Origin: an uncultured Roseburia sp.
GTDB lineage: Bacteria > Bacillota > Clostridia > Lachnospirales > Lachnospiraceae
Assembly (NCBI GenBank): GCA_947649645.1
Contig: CANSSP010000028.1
Coordinates: forward strand, 1 to 32,197
Direction: 5' to 3'
Length of the DNA: 32,197 bases
The notes beneath the pieces are model-generated. The model made no database searches and had not been told where the DNA came from. It was given only the letters and a program-made list of their open reading frames with translations. Shown here in pieces: positions 14,999 to 23,093 of the stretch. The translations under genes were made by a program, and so were the position numbers. How positions within the stretch are numbered: position 1 is the first letter of the stretch; each line of letters starts with the position of its first letter.

Positions 14999-16338
14999 TC
15001 GTCCCTCCTCTTCCTCTGCCCATTTTCAAGCAGGATAAATGCCGTGACACAGATCGCCACAGACAGCGCCGAGCCGCCCGGCGCGGCAAGTCCCATCGGA
15101 AGCAGCGTATCCGCAAAGTATTTTGACGCCAGATAAGCGCCCGGAATGCGCACACAGACAATCGAAAGAAAATTGTGCAGAAACGAGATTCCCGACATGC
15201 CACAGGCGCAGAAATATCCGCTGAAACTAAAATGCATTCCCGCAAAAATGCAGTCCCAGATATACCCCCGCAGATACTGACCGCCCAGCAGAATGACTTT
15301 AGGATCATCCGTAAAAATACGCACAACGGGTCCGCTTACAAATTGAGTGGCGACAGATACGGCCAGTCCGAAAGCAGTCGTGATAAAAACCGCATACCGC
15401 AGTGTGAGCGCCGCCCTCTCCGGCTTTCCGGCCCCGATGTTCTGCGCGGAAAGAGCAGACACCGTAGAGAGCATGGTGGACGGCACTAAAAACACAACGC
15501 CTATGATCTTTTCCACAATCCCAACGGCCGCGGCATCGCTCAGACCTCTGCGGTTTGCAATCACCGTGATCAGAAGAAAAGCGATCTGGATAAATCCGTC
15601 CTGCACGGCAACCGGAACCCCGATTTTCAGAATCTGTCCCAGAATCCGTTTCTGCGGTCTGAAGTGCTCCTTTTTTACGGATAGTTCCGTTCTTTTTCTT
15701 CGTATGACAAGAAATGCCACGATGACGCTGATCGTCTGCGAGAGCGTCGTGCCGAGGGCCGCCCCCGCCGCCCCGAGATGAAAGCCGCCGATGAACAGAT
15801 AATCCAGCACGATATTGGCCATACACGAAACCGCGATAAAATACATCGGACTTTTCGAATCCCCCAGTCCCCTGAACACAGAACTGATAATATTGTATGC
15901 CGTGATAAAGGGAATCCCCGCAAAACAGATCAGAAGATAGATTACCGTGCCTGAAACCGCCTCCTCAGGAGTCGACATCACCGATACGACCGGCCGCACA
16001 AGAAATATGAGCAGAGCCGTAACCGCGGCGGACACCCCCAGAAACAAGGATACCGTATTGCCGATGGAAACAGACACCGCATCCCTTCTGCCCGCTCCGA
16101 CCGCTTTGCCGATCGTCACGGTAGAACCCATGGCCAGCCCGACAATCATCACCGTAATCATATGCATGACCTGGCTGCCGACGGAAACCGCGGTGATATG
16201 CTCCACACCGTTAAACTGACCGATAATATACAGATCCGCCATCCCATACAGCGTCTGCAGAAAATAAGAGAAGAGATACGGCAGTGAAAACGATACGATA
16301 TTATGAAACACACTGCCGGAAGTCAGATTCTTTTCCAT
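14995..16338 (-). CDS. MATE family efflux transporter
   Basis: 447 aa from ATG 16338, preceded by GGGAGGAAACA. Twelve hydrophobic segments in two similar halves, beginning with TSGSVFHNIVSFSLPYLFSYFLQTLYGMADLYIIGQF, the usual opening of the NorM/DinF group; the second half repeats this with QILKIGVPVAVQDGFIQIAFLLI. Such proteins export drugs or metabolites in exchange for protons or sodium. The stop overlaps the start of the response-regulator gene by four bases. The protease gene upstream ends 46 bases before, so all may be one transcript. The substrate is unknown. Confidence 0.94.
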   Translation of the reverse strand: MEKNLTSGSVFHNIVSFSLPYLFSYFLQTLYGMADLYIIGQFNGVEHITAVSVGSQVMHMITVMIVGLAMGSTVTIGKAVGAGRRDAVSVSIGNTVSLFLGVSAAVTALLIFLVRPVVSVMSTPEEAVSGTVIYLLICFAGIPFITAYNIISSVFRGLGDSKSPMYFIAVSCMANIVLDYLFIGGFHLGAAGAALGTTLSQTISVIVAFLVIRRKRTELSVKKEHFRPQKRILGQILKIGVPVAVQDGFIQIAFLLITVIANRRGLSDAAAVGIVEKIIGVVFLVPSTMLSTVSALSAQNIGAGKPERAALTLRYAVFITTAFGLAVSVATQFVSGPVVRIFTDDPKVILLGGQYLRGYIWDCIFAGMHFSFSGYFCACGMSGISFLHNFLSIVCVRIPGAYLASKYFADTLLPMGLAAPGGSALSVAICVTAFILLENGQRKRRDE

Positions 16339-16384
16339 TGTTTCCTCCCGCCCGGAGCCGGCAGCAGACTCCGCACTTACTTTT

Positions 16385-18037
16385 TCACACAAACCCTTTT
16401 ATGAACAGATTGATGCTCTCATATCCTACTGCCAGATTCAGATTCTGCCCTGCGTCCATGCCCGCCGTGCTGATTCCGATCACCTCTCCGTACATGTTTA
16501 AAACGGCGCCGCCCGAACTGCCGTGTGAGATCGGAGCCGTAAACTGAATCATATCAACGCCGTCCATCGTCCGGAAACCGGAAATAATCCCGTCGGACAC
16601 CGAATTAAAAAGCCCGAGCGGACTGCCGATGGCCACCACTTTCTGTCCCCTGACCGGCTTATCCGCCCCCCGGTATACCGGAATCGGATTTAATCTGCGC
16701 GAAATCCGGATCACCGCGAGATCGAGCACCGAATTATATTTGATAATCTCGTCTGTGCGGTATACATTCTCATCCTCTTCCACCCGCACGGAATAATACC
16801 TGCCGCCGCTGGCGACATGATGATTGGTGAGAAGATACCCGTCGCTGCCGATCATAATGCCCGAACCCGTGCCGACGACGTCTCCCCTGCCGTCATGAAT
16901 CGCAATCAGGACAACTGAGGATGCAAGCCTTGCAAGCTCCTCAAACGTTTTTTCCCTGCGGGCGCCCGGCTGCGCCGTCGACGGCCGCGCTCTCTCCGGC
17001 ATCCGCACCCGCACCGGCCCCTGTTCTTCCCGTGACGGCGCCTGGGATGTTCTCCGCGCTCTCTCCGGCATCCGCACCCGCACCGGCCCCTGTTCTTCCC
17101 GTGACGGCGCCTGGGATGTTCTCCGCGCTCTCTCCGGCATCTGCACCCGCACCGGCTCCTGTTCTTCCCGTGACGGCGTCCGGGATGTTCTCCGCGCTCT
17201 CTCCGGCATCTGCACCCGCACCATACTGCCCGCACCCGGCTGCGCGCTCTTAGCCGCAGCCGTACTGTAGACGGTCACCGGCCCCCCGTTCCCGGGTCTG
17301 TGCGCCGCCTGTAAGTCCCGCGCTTCCTCTTTCCGTCCCGCCTCACATGCGGAAAAACTGCACGCGGAAAACGTCCCCAGCACATGCTCTTTCGAAAGTC
17401 CCTGCCGTCTGTCATCCTCCGCAATATCTGCCTCGCACTCAAGCAGCAGTACATCAAACCCCATAAGCGTCAACAGATAAAAAAACAGATATTCTTGTTT
17501 TTTCACAATGTTTTGCGCCACGATCTTTGCAGACCAGGCCGCGTCCCATTGCGCCGCCAGCCACGCAGACAGCCCCTCCGTCACAAAATCAAACCAGTAT
17601 AAAAGCTTGACGGCAAAATTTTTTTCCATTGAGCCGTTTTCCTGTCGTCTCCCGTTTTCAAACTGCCCGATCGTCTCTTGCAGGGCCCGTGCAAGCCGCC
17701 GCTGTAAAGACACATCTTTCAGATTTTTTGTATGTACCTGCTCCTTCGCTCCCTCCAGCCATCTGTCATAACATTCCGCGTAAAACCCGGCGTCCTCCAC
17801 CAAAGTCAGCCTCGGCAGACCTGTAATCCGCCGGTAAACACCTTTTCCCTCCCGCATACGTCTGCACAGTTTTTCATCCATCTGCGACACTTCGCCACTG
17901 AGAGACGAATCCACGCCCAGGAGCCTGATAAAATACACATCTTTACAGCCGCCATTCACACCGCCGTTCACACCTGCAAACGCACTGACCGATAAAACTT
18001 CCATCACATTATGCCTGAAACTTTTTATTTCTTCCAT
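16385..18037 (-). CDS. Trypsin-like serine protease with helical N-domain and tandem-repeat linker
   Basis: 550 aa from ATG 18037 (AGAGG site; a GTG at 18058 is less likely). Residues 1-205 are a predominantly helical domain; its end (KIVAQNIVKKQEYLFFYLLTLMGFDVLLL) recalls the YceG family of tellurite-module proteins, but weakly. A linker at ~272-352 holds a 23-residue basic repeat (VRVQMPERARRTS plus xxPSREEQxP) in three copies and a partial fourth. The C-terminal HtrA-like protease domain has His407 (LTNHHVA), Asp439 (VLDLAVI) and Ser508 (GSSGG), all intact. No PDZ domain, signal peptide or membrane helix is present, so it should be cytoplasmic. It is divergent from tmcAL and precedes the MATE gene. 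Confidence 0.88.
   Translation of the reverse strand: MEEIKSFRHNVMEVLSVSAFAGVNGGVNGGCKDVYFIRLLGVDSSLSGEVSQMDEKLCRRMREGKGVYRRITGLPRLTLVEDAGFYAECYDRWLEGAKEQVHTKNLKDVSLQRRLARALQETIGQFENGRRQENGSMEKNFAVKLLYWFDFVTEGLSAWLAAQWDAAWSAKIVAQNIVKKQEYLFFYLLTLMGFDVLLLECEADIAEDDRRQGLSKEHVLGTFSACSFSACEAGRKEEARDLQAAHRPGNGGPVTVYSTAAAKSAQPGAGSMVRVQMPERARRTSRTPSREEQEPVRVQMPERARRTSQAPSREEQGPVRVRMPERARRTSQAPSREEQGPVRVRMPERARPSTAQPGARREKTFEELARLASSVVLIAIHDGRGDVVGTGSGIMIGSDGYLLTNHHVASGGRYYSVRVEEDENVYRTDEIIKYNSVLDLAVIRISRRLNPIPVYRGADKPVRGQKVVAIGSPLGLFNSVSDGIISGFRTMDGVDMIQFTAPISHGSSGGAVLNMYGEVIGISTAGMDAGQNLNLAVGYESINLFIKGFV
16986..17222. repeat. 69-bp in-frame tandem repeat (three copies plus a partial)
   Basis: Units begin at 16986, 17055, 17124 and 17193, exactly 69 bases apart; the last is partial (30 bases). 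Copies differ at a few bases only. Because 69 is a multiple of three, gain or loss of a unit keeps the protease frame. The repeat also stays open in other frames, giving false open frames on both strands. Confidence 0.95.
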
Positions 18038-18115
18038 TGTAATCCTCTGCCCTCCCACAAAAGCTTACCGTTTCGATTCGCGCTGTCTTTTGATCCGACA
18101 ACACCATTTTTCCGT

Positions 18116-18121
18116 ATTTTA
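18116..18121 (-). promoter_or_regulatory. Extended -10 box for the protease gene
   Basis: Minus strand TGC followed by TAAAAT, about 80 bases ahead of the protease ATG. No good -35 is seen. It is divergent from the tmcAL promoter 45 bases away. Confidence 0.4.
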
Positions 18122-18165
18122 GCACATCTCCCCAAAAATATCTACCGTCCGGCAGCCACCTGTGC

Positions 18166-18171
18166 TATAGT
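18166..18171 (+). promoter_or_regulatory. Extended -10 box of tmcAL, apparently leaderless
   Basis: TGC then TATAGT ends six bases before the ATG at 18178. The expected transcription start, about seven bases after the -10 box, coincides with the A of the start codon. No Shine-Dalgarno sequence precedes the gene. Confidence 0.55.
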
Positions 18172-18177
18172 GTCTTT

Positions 18178-19440
18178 ATGAAAACAATTGGAATTATCGC
18201 AGAATACAATCCGTTCCACAACGGACATGCTTATCAGATAGAAGAAATCCGCAGAAAGACAGGCGCTGATTTTATCCTAATCGCCATGAGCGGCGATTTC
18301 GTCCAACGGGGAGCGCCCGCCATCATTGACAAACACACACGCGCCCATATGGCTCTTCTGGGCGGCGCCGATCTCGTCCTGGAACTGCCGGCCCTCTGGG
18401 CAACCGCCTCGGCGGAAGACTTTGCGGCGGCCGGGGTCGCACTCCTGGAAAAAACGGGGTGCGTGGACGGAATCTGTTTCGGATGTGAAACAGACAACTT
18501 TGCACTGCTGTCTGTCCTTGCAGACATACTGGCAGACGAACCAGAAGCATTCAGAACCACTCTGAATCTTTCCATAAAAAAAGGCGCATCCTTTCCCAAA
18601 GCACGCGCCGCGGCACTCTCCTATGTCTGCGGCGGCCTGCCGGACGCGCAGGCCGTCCCTGCCCTGCTTGCCGCGCCAAACAATATCCTGGCACTGGAAT
18701 ATTTAAAAGCCCTGAGACGTCGATGCTCTCCCATCACCCCCTGGCCGCTCCGGCGTGAAGGAGCAGACTATCACGATACCGCCATCCGGGATGGCCTTCA
18801 TCCGACGGCTTCGGCGACAGCCATCCGCAGCGCAATCCATACCGGCTCTGTGGATTCCTCCGTCATAAAAAAAACAATGCCACGGCCTGTATATGACATT
18901 TTAAATAAATATTTAAAGACACGGCCCGCGATGAACGCTGACGACTTTTCATCGATTCTCGGATATCTGCTCCTCACGGAGCAGCCTGCCGGCCTTCATG
19001 CAGTCGGCGGCAGCTCGCCGGAACTGGCAAACCGCCTCTGGAAAAACCGGTATCACTTCCAGTCGTTTTCTCAGTTCTGCCATTACAACAAAAGCCGCGA
19101 TATCACTTACGCCCGCATCAGCCGGGTACTCACGCATCTGATTCTGAAAATCGGCAGCCGTGATTACACACACGGCAGGGACACAGATTATATCACGTCC
19201 CTGCGGATTTTAGGCTTTCGGAAAGAAGCCGCTCCCCTGCTCTCACGCCTGAAAAAAACGGCGGCCGTACCGGTAATCGCAAAACTGGCAGACGCCTCCG
19301 GTCAGGTCGCAGAAGCGTATCTGTCTGCAGGCGAACTTTACCGGCAGGTACAGTCCGCAAAAGCCGCCCTCTTGCACACCGACACTGTACCCGGGCAGAT
19401 TTCCTGCAGCGAGTACCGTAAAAAAATCGTCATTCTGTGA
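18178..19440 (+). CDS. tmcAL: tRNA(Met) cytidine acetate ligase (YlbM)
   Basis: 420 aa, close to the ~400 of the family. The N-terminus MKTIGIIAEYNPFHNGHAY carries the HxGH-type nucleotide-binding motif of this nucleotidyltransferase-like fold; MSGDFVQRGAPAIIDKHTRA and FGCETDN are the other family motifs. In B. subtilis TmcAL uses acetate and ATP to acetylate the wobble cytidine of elongator tRNA-Met (ac4C34). The start is fixed because the conserved motif begins at residue 1. It is the only gene on its transcript and converges with the DUF1801 gene 22 bases later. The start has no ribosome site (see the -10 box entry). Confidence 0.94.
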   Translation: MKTIGIIAEYNPFHNGHAYQIEEIRRKTGADFILIAMSGDFVQRGAPAIIDKHTRAHMALLGGADLVLELPALWATASAEDFAAAGVALLEKTGCVDGICFGCETDNFALLSVLADILADEPEAFRTTLNLSIKKGASFPKARAAALSYVCGGLPDAQAVPALLAAPNNILALEYLKALRRRCSPITPWPLRREGADYHDTAIRDGLHPTASATAIRSAIHTGSVDSSVIKKTMPRPVYDILNKYLKTRPAMNADDFSSILGYLLLTEQPAGLHAVGGSSPELANRLWKNRYHFQSFSQFCHYNKSRDITYARISRVLTHLILKIGSRDYTHGRDTDYITSLRILGFRKEAAPLLSRLKKTAAVPVIAKLADASGQVAEAYLSAGELYRQVQSAKAALLHTDTVPGQISCSEYRKKIVIL

Positions 19441-19462
19441 CGCCGCTGCAGCCTCTCTCTTA

Positions 19463-19915
19463 TCACCTTTCGCTGCCCTGCAAGGCCTTTGAAGGAACAG
19501 AAGATACGGATGGCACGGAACCGTTATAACACCACCTGGCAATATCGGAGATCAATTCCACCGGAACTGTCTCGCTGTAGGGAATCTGTATGGTTCCCTT
19601 ACTTGTCTTATATCCTTTCAGACGTTCAGAAAATTCCCGGACAGCTTCCGGTCCCGGATACAGGCCCACATGGTTTTTAAAACCGGCAAAGTGGATAATA
19701 TTATGCTTCTTCCAATAAGTCGGCATACTCCATGAGATCCGTTCCTCCGCCTCCGGCAGCGCCGCACGCAGCGCATCCCTTACTTCTCTCAGATACTGCT
19801 GTATCCCCTCCGGCTGTGCCGCAATGTATTCTTCAATCGTTTCCGGCGATTTCCCGCAGTAATGACCCTGTTCCCGCTTCTTAAAAGTGCGCCCGCACTT
19901 CGGACATGTCCACAT
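19463..19915 (-). CDS. DUF1801 (YdhG-like) protein with N-terminal zinc ribbon
   Basis: 150 aa from ATG 19915 with GGAGG nine bases ahead; an ATG at 19936 in the same frame is the alternative. Residues 1-21 (MWTCPKCGRTFKKREQGHYCG) are a small zinc-binding knuckle. Residues ~25-135 are a DUF1801 fold, with ISWSMPTYWKKHNIIHFAGFKNHVGLYPGPEAV and TSKGTIQIPYSETVP as the characteristic segments. The family has an iron-chaperone-like fold (frataxin-like) but no settled function. The tail is Ser-rich. It stands alone, facing tmcAL. Confidence 0.87.
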   Translation of the reverse strand: MWTCPKCGRTFKKREQGHYCGKSPETIEEYIAAQPEGIQQYLREVRDALRAALPEAEERISWSMPTYWKKHNIIHFAGFKNHVGLYPGPEAVREFSERLKGYKTSKGTIQIPYSETVPVELISDIARWCYNGSVPSVSSVPSKALQGSER

Positions 19916-20279
19916 CTTCCATTCCTCCTGACTCATTCCCTTTTCCTGTTCTTCTTTTGAAAATGTAATACCAGAATATCAAAACTGCATGCCCGAAACG
20001 CATGCCATTTCAGCGCCGTATCGCACCTTTTTCTGTCGTATAGCCTGTATTCTTTTCGATTTTTCATCTGAAAAAGCGACAAAGTTTCTTATACTCCATC
20101 GCCATTTTACTCTGCGCAGATGATTTCCTTGTTCACAATCTCCCCTGCATATGCCCTTATGTTATTAAGAGACTGATGAATGTAACTTCTCTCACGCCGG
20201 AACCACATTGCAGCCCGACCGGGCTTATGCTATAATTACAATGCAAAAAACAAAAAATTCCGGCACAGGAGAGATCACA
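19916..20279. other. Divergent intergenic region
   Basis: No gene is seen in these ~360 bases. A pair of GCATGC palindromes separated by seven bases lies near 19988-20008, in the expected promoter region of the DUF1801 gene. The right end holds the promoter of the small membrane protein. Confidence 0.35.
20208..20236 (+). promoter_or_regulatory. Promoter of the small membrane protein
   Basis: TTGCAG (20208-20213), a 17-base spacer and TGC-TATAAT (-10 at 20231-20236). The -10 is perfect and extended; the leader would be ~38 bases with an AGGAGA ribosome site. Confidence 0.6.
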
Positions 20280-20498
20280 ATGAATAAATTATATCGCATG
20301 CTCAAATCAATGGTATGCAGCTTTGCAGGTGCATTTATCGGATACAGCCTCTATCAGTACTATCACTACAAAAAAAATCCAGGTCTCTACGAGCTGCAGT
20401 CTGCCCCATGGTATACCGACATACTGGTATTCGGAGCTTCTGCATCCGTATTTATCGCTGTAATTCTGATTATAATGTGGCTGATCCGAAAAAAATAA
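20280..20498 (+). CDS. Small membrane protein, unknown function
   Basis: 72 aa from ATG 20280 with AGGAGA eight bases ahead; the frame is open further upstream but that includes the promoter. Two hydrophobic segments (residues ~9-24, SMVCSFAGAFIGYSLY, and ~46-68, DILVFGASASVFIAVILIIMWLI) flank a short aromatic, charged loop. The tail is basic (RKK). No family is recognised. It converges with the DUF4091 gene, whose stop is 13 bases away. Confidence 0.7.
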   Translation: MNKLYRMLKSMVCSFAGAFIGYSLYQYYHYKKNPGLYELQSAPWYTDILVFGASASVFIAVILIIMWLIRKK

Positions 20499-20511
20499 CA
20501 ACGAAAAACCG

Positions 20512-22188
20512 TCACTCCGCGGTATATTCCGACGCTTTTTCCAGAAGACGCCGCCGCGCCTGTCTGTACCGGGCCACATCCTTCTCGTACTTATCGTAAC
20601 GGCAGAACACTGCAGAGACCAGCTCTTTTACCCAGCCAGGATCCTGCGCCCTCACCCGTTCCAGCAACACCAGATCTTCAAAGCCAATCCGGTGAGCCTC
20701 CAGCCGGGTGCTGGAATATACCTCATAAAATCCCGGAAACATGATCGCAGGATCTCCTGCGGGCAGGACAGTCCGCCGGCTGCTCTCGTAATCGGTTATA
20801 TCCGGCAGAGGTGCGCTTAAACGCAGATAATCCAGCCGGTCCATTGACATACCACCCCAGTGAAGATATCCCTCAATGTTGTCATAGCACGCAGGAGCCC
20901 ATCCGATCCACACCTGTCGCAGCCTTTCCTGATCCAGCAGCCGGTTGCAGAAATTCCCCGCCGGTTCCAGACAGGTATACACCAAAATATGTTCTCCTTT
21001 TTCGTGGCGTTCGTCAAAAAAATCCCGATATTTTTCATATTTATTTATCGTAGGACACCAGTAATCCACAGCCCCGGCAATCGCCTCCCGTGAAATGGTT
21101 GCATCCAGAACCGGGATCCCGGGCATAAACGTTCTGATCACCCTGGTCCCTGCGGCATAAGCCTCCGCCAGACAGTCGATCGGTTCGTCCATAAAGCTCT
21201 GAAACCAGCGGCCGGTCAGCCCGCGCTTTTTCAGATAACAGTAAAGCCCGCTGCACATATCCGCCAGTTCCGCTTCCCCGTCCCCCGGAATCTGTCTGCG
21301 GCTCTGCTTAAGCTCCGCCGTATCCGCCATCCACTCTCCGTCTTTGCGTCTCGCAAAATGACCGCCCTCAATCCAGTAAATACCCACTTTATCCAGAACG
21401 GCAATCAGTCTGTCCAGCGTTTCTTCCTTCAGCACGGCTCTTCCGTCCTTCAGCTCAAAATAAAGCCCGGCGGGAAGCAGAACCATATTCTGCCGCCCAT
21501 ATCTCCCCAGCCGCAGATATTTCTCAAAGATTTCAAACCACTCGTCGCTCAGCAGCGAAACTTTATGGTAAGACGCAATCGCCTTACAGTCAAGCCAGTT
21601 TACATATTTGTGATCTCCCGCTCCACAATCCGGCACTACCACAGGAAATACCTCTGCCTCGAATGTCAGGCGCCTGGAAATACCGTCATGCGTTACAATG
21701 ATCTCCCATTTTTTCAGTTCCTTCTTATCTGCATCCACTCTGCACCGGAACGCCATGGCCATAACGGCCCCCTGCGCAGTCACTACACTGGTACATGGCC
21801 TCAGCACATCATAGACGGTAAAAGGAGCGCGGCGGATCACGTCGGCGTTCACCTCCCCCTCCTGCCACTCCGTGCGGGTCAGAGTTCCCGTATTGACCTC
21901 CACCGGCAGCGGCAGCAATTCAAACAGCTTAAACCGGTAATCCGGCTCATTCTGCCCGACAGACGCTTCGCCCTCCCCTGTGGCCATACCTTTTCTGACC
22001 GGAGGAATCACCTCAACGGTAACACATTTTCCAGGCGTCAGTCCGTCCATCAGAATGTGTACCCCCGCATATGTACCGGAGGCCGCGGCGATTTTATGCA
22101 GTCTGCTGCCTGTCTTCACATCCGTGTCCGGGTATAGAGGCATCAGCTCGTCAAAAAGTACGGCTTCAAAACAGCTTTTCCATTCCAT
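20512..22188 (-). CDS. DUF4091 protein, glycoside-hydrolase-like
   Basis: 558 aa from ATG 22188 (AAAGGAAAGAG site). Residues ~1-200 form a beta-rich region, and the second half (from ~210) is a TIM-barrel-like DUF4091 region: WFQSFMDEPIDCL with an acidic pair in a glycosidase-like position, then FMPGIPVLDATI, VDYWCPTINKY, LVYTCLEPAGNFCNRLLD, WIGWAPACYDNIEGYLHWG and GDPAIMFPG. The Trp-rich C-terminal part with YLHWG and the Asp-Glu are the usual hallmarks. The family is believed to act on carbohydrates, with no settled substrate. No signal peptide is present, so it would be intracellular. It starts about 100 bases after the reductase gene. Confidence 0.85.
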   Translation of the reverse strand: MEWKSCFEAVLFDELMPLYPDTDVKTGSRLHKIAAASGTYAGVHILMDGLTPGKCVTVEVIPPVRKGMATGEGEASVGQNEPDYRFKLFELLPLPVEVNTGTLTRTEWQEGEVNADVIRRAPFTVYDVLRPCTSVVTAQGAVMAMAFRCRVDADKKELKKWEIIVTHDGISRRLTFEAEVFPVVVPDCGAGDHKYVNWLDCKAIASYHKVSLLSDEWFEIFEKYLRLGRYGRQNMVLLPAGLYFELKDGRAVLKEETLDRLIAVLDKVGIYWIEGGHFARRKDGEWMADTAELKQSRRQIPGDGEAELADMCSGLYCYLKKRGLTGRWFQSFMDEPIDCLAEAYAAGTRVIRTFMPGIPVLDATISREAIAGAVDYWCPTINKYEKYRDFFDERHEKGEHILVYTCLEPAGNFCNRLLDQERLRQVWIGWAPACYDNIEGYLHWGGMSMDRLDYLRLSAPLPDITDYESSRRTVLPAGDPAIMFPGFYEVYSSTRLEAHRIGFEDLVLLERVRAQDPGWVKELVSAVFCRYDKYEKDVARYRQARRRLLEKASEYTAE

Positions 22189-22290
22189 CGCATCTCTTTC
22201 CTTTCTCAATGGCATTTCTCTCGTCCCATACGACCGGAAACACACGCCCCTTTGAATATCCCGGCGGACCGGAACGACGCTTTGCACTTG

Positions 22291-22971
22291 TCAGTGAATC
22301 ACCTTATAACGCAATCGTAAATATGAATCCTCCAGAACCACACATTCCTGTAGTTTCAGAACGCCCAATTCTGATAGTTCCCTTTGTGAAAGCAAGGATT
22401 TACCATCAATTAAAGTAGATGTATCTTTGCCGCCAATCAGAACCGGAGCAACAACAATATCGACATAATCAAATAGTTTTTCACGAAGAAATAAACCGTT
22501 TAGTGTCCCGCCGGTCTGTATCGTTATTCTCTCGCAGCCATATTCTGATCTGAGCTTTACCAATGCTTTTTTTAACGATAATTCTTTTTGATATATGATA
22601 TGTAAATTACCTTCCTCGATATGAAATGCCGGGTGCTGCGCATTTGACGTAATCAACACAAGCATTTTTGATAAAGCACAAAGATACCGTATACCATTTT
22701 CATTCAGATGCCTGTTATCTGTTATCACAAAAGATACGGGCGTCCGATCCGGCATTTTCTTTGTATTGACACCGATTTTGGCCTGAACCCGGCCAGAGTT
22801 AAGCGTCCATAAATCTGTTGTCTGCTCTATCTCATAATATTGATGCAGGCCTTCGCGAACCCCTTCAATCTGAGGAAAATCTTTGTCTACATCTAAATCG
22901 TCCGCTGCTCCGGTACTTATTTTTCCGTCAACCGACATCAGCATAAACAATGTTGTAACAGGTCTGTCCAT
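22291..22971 (-). CDS. RibD C-terminal / DHFR-like reductase
   Basis: 226 aa. MDRPVTTLFMLMSVDGKIST is the typical N-terminus of the RibD-C fold (a dihydrofolate-reductase-like NADPH enzyme); VITDNRHLNENG, ITIQTGGTLNGLFLREKLFDYVDIVVAPVLIGGKDTSTLI and the closing LRLRYKVIH also fit. The RibD deaminase domain is absent and no other riboflavin gene is near, so the substrate may not be the riboflavin precursor; stand-alone members are common. The start has GGGAG seven bases ahead and a good promoter lies 50 bases upstream. Confidence 0.88.
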   Translation of the reverse strand: MDRPVTTLFMLMSVDGKISTGAADDLDVDKDFPQIEGVREGLHQYYEIEQTTDLWTLNSGRVQAKIGVNTKKMPDRTPVSFVITDNRHLNENGIRYLCALSKMLVLITSNAQHPAFHIEEGNLHIIYQKELSLKKALVKLRSEYGCERITIQTGGTLNGLFLREKLFDYVDIVVAPVLIGGKDTSTLIDGKSLLSQRELSELGVLKLQECVVLEDSYLRLRYKVIH

Positions 22972-23019
22972 TTTATCACTCCCGGATTCTGATTTTTCTA
23001 TTTCTGAATTACCAGTCCT

Positions 23020-23048
23020 ATTATAGGTTTTCAGAACTCAGAATGCAA
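23020..23048 (-). promoter_or_regulatory. Promoter of the RibD-C reductase gene
   Basis: On the minus strand TTGCAT (23048-23043), 17 bases, TATAAT (23025-23020). The -10 sits in the small palindrome CCTATAATAGG. So this gene is probably transcribed separately from the MATE gene 122 bases upstream. Confidence 0.65.
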
Positions 23049-23093
23049 CAACTTTACGACAGGATCTCCGGTCAGTCTGTCTTCCTGTATTTC

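Noticed and set aside
16986..17222. Possible CRISPR array
   Set aside because: The units are contiguous and contain no unique spacers; they encode a protein linker.
16906..17253. Long Ala/Pro-rich and Arg/Gly-rich frames opposite and alongside the protease gene
   Set aside because: They are by-products of the 69-bp repeat, which is a multiple of three and so stays open in all frames.
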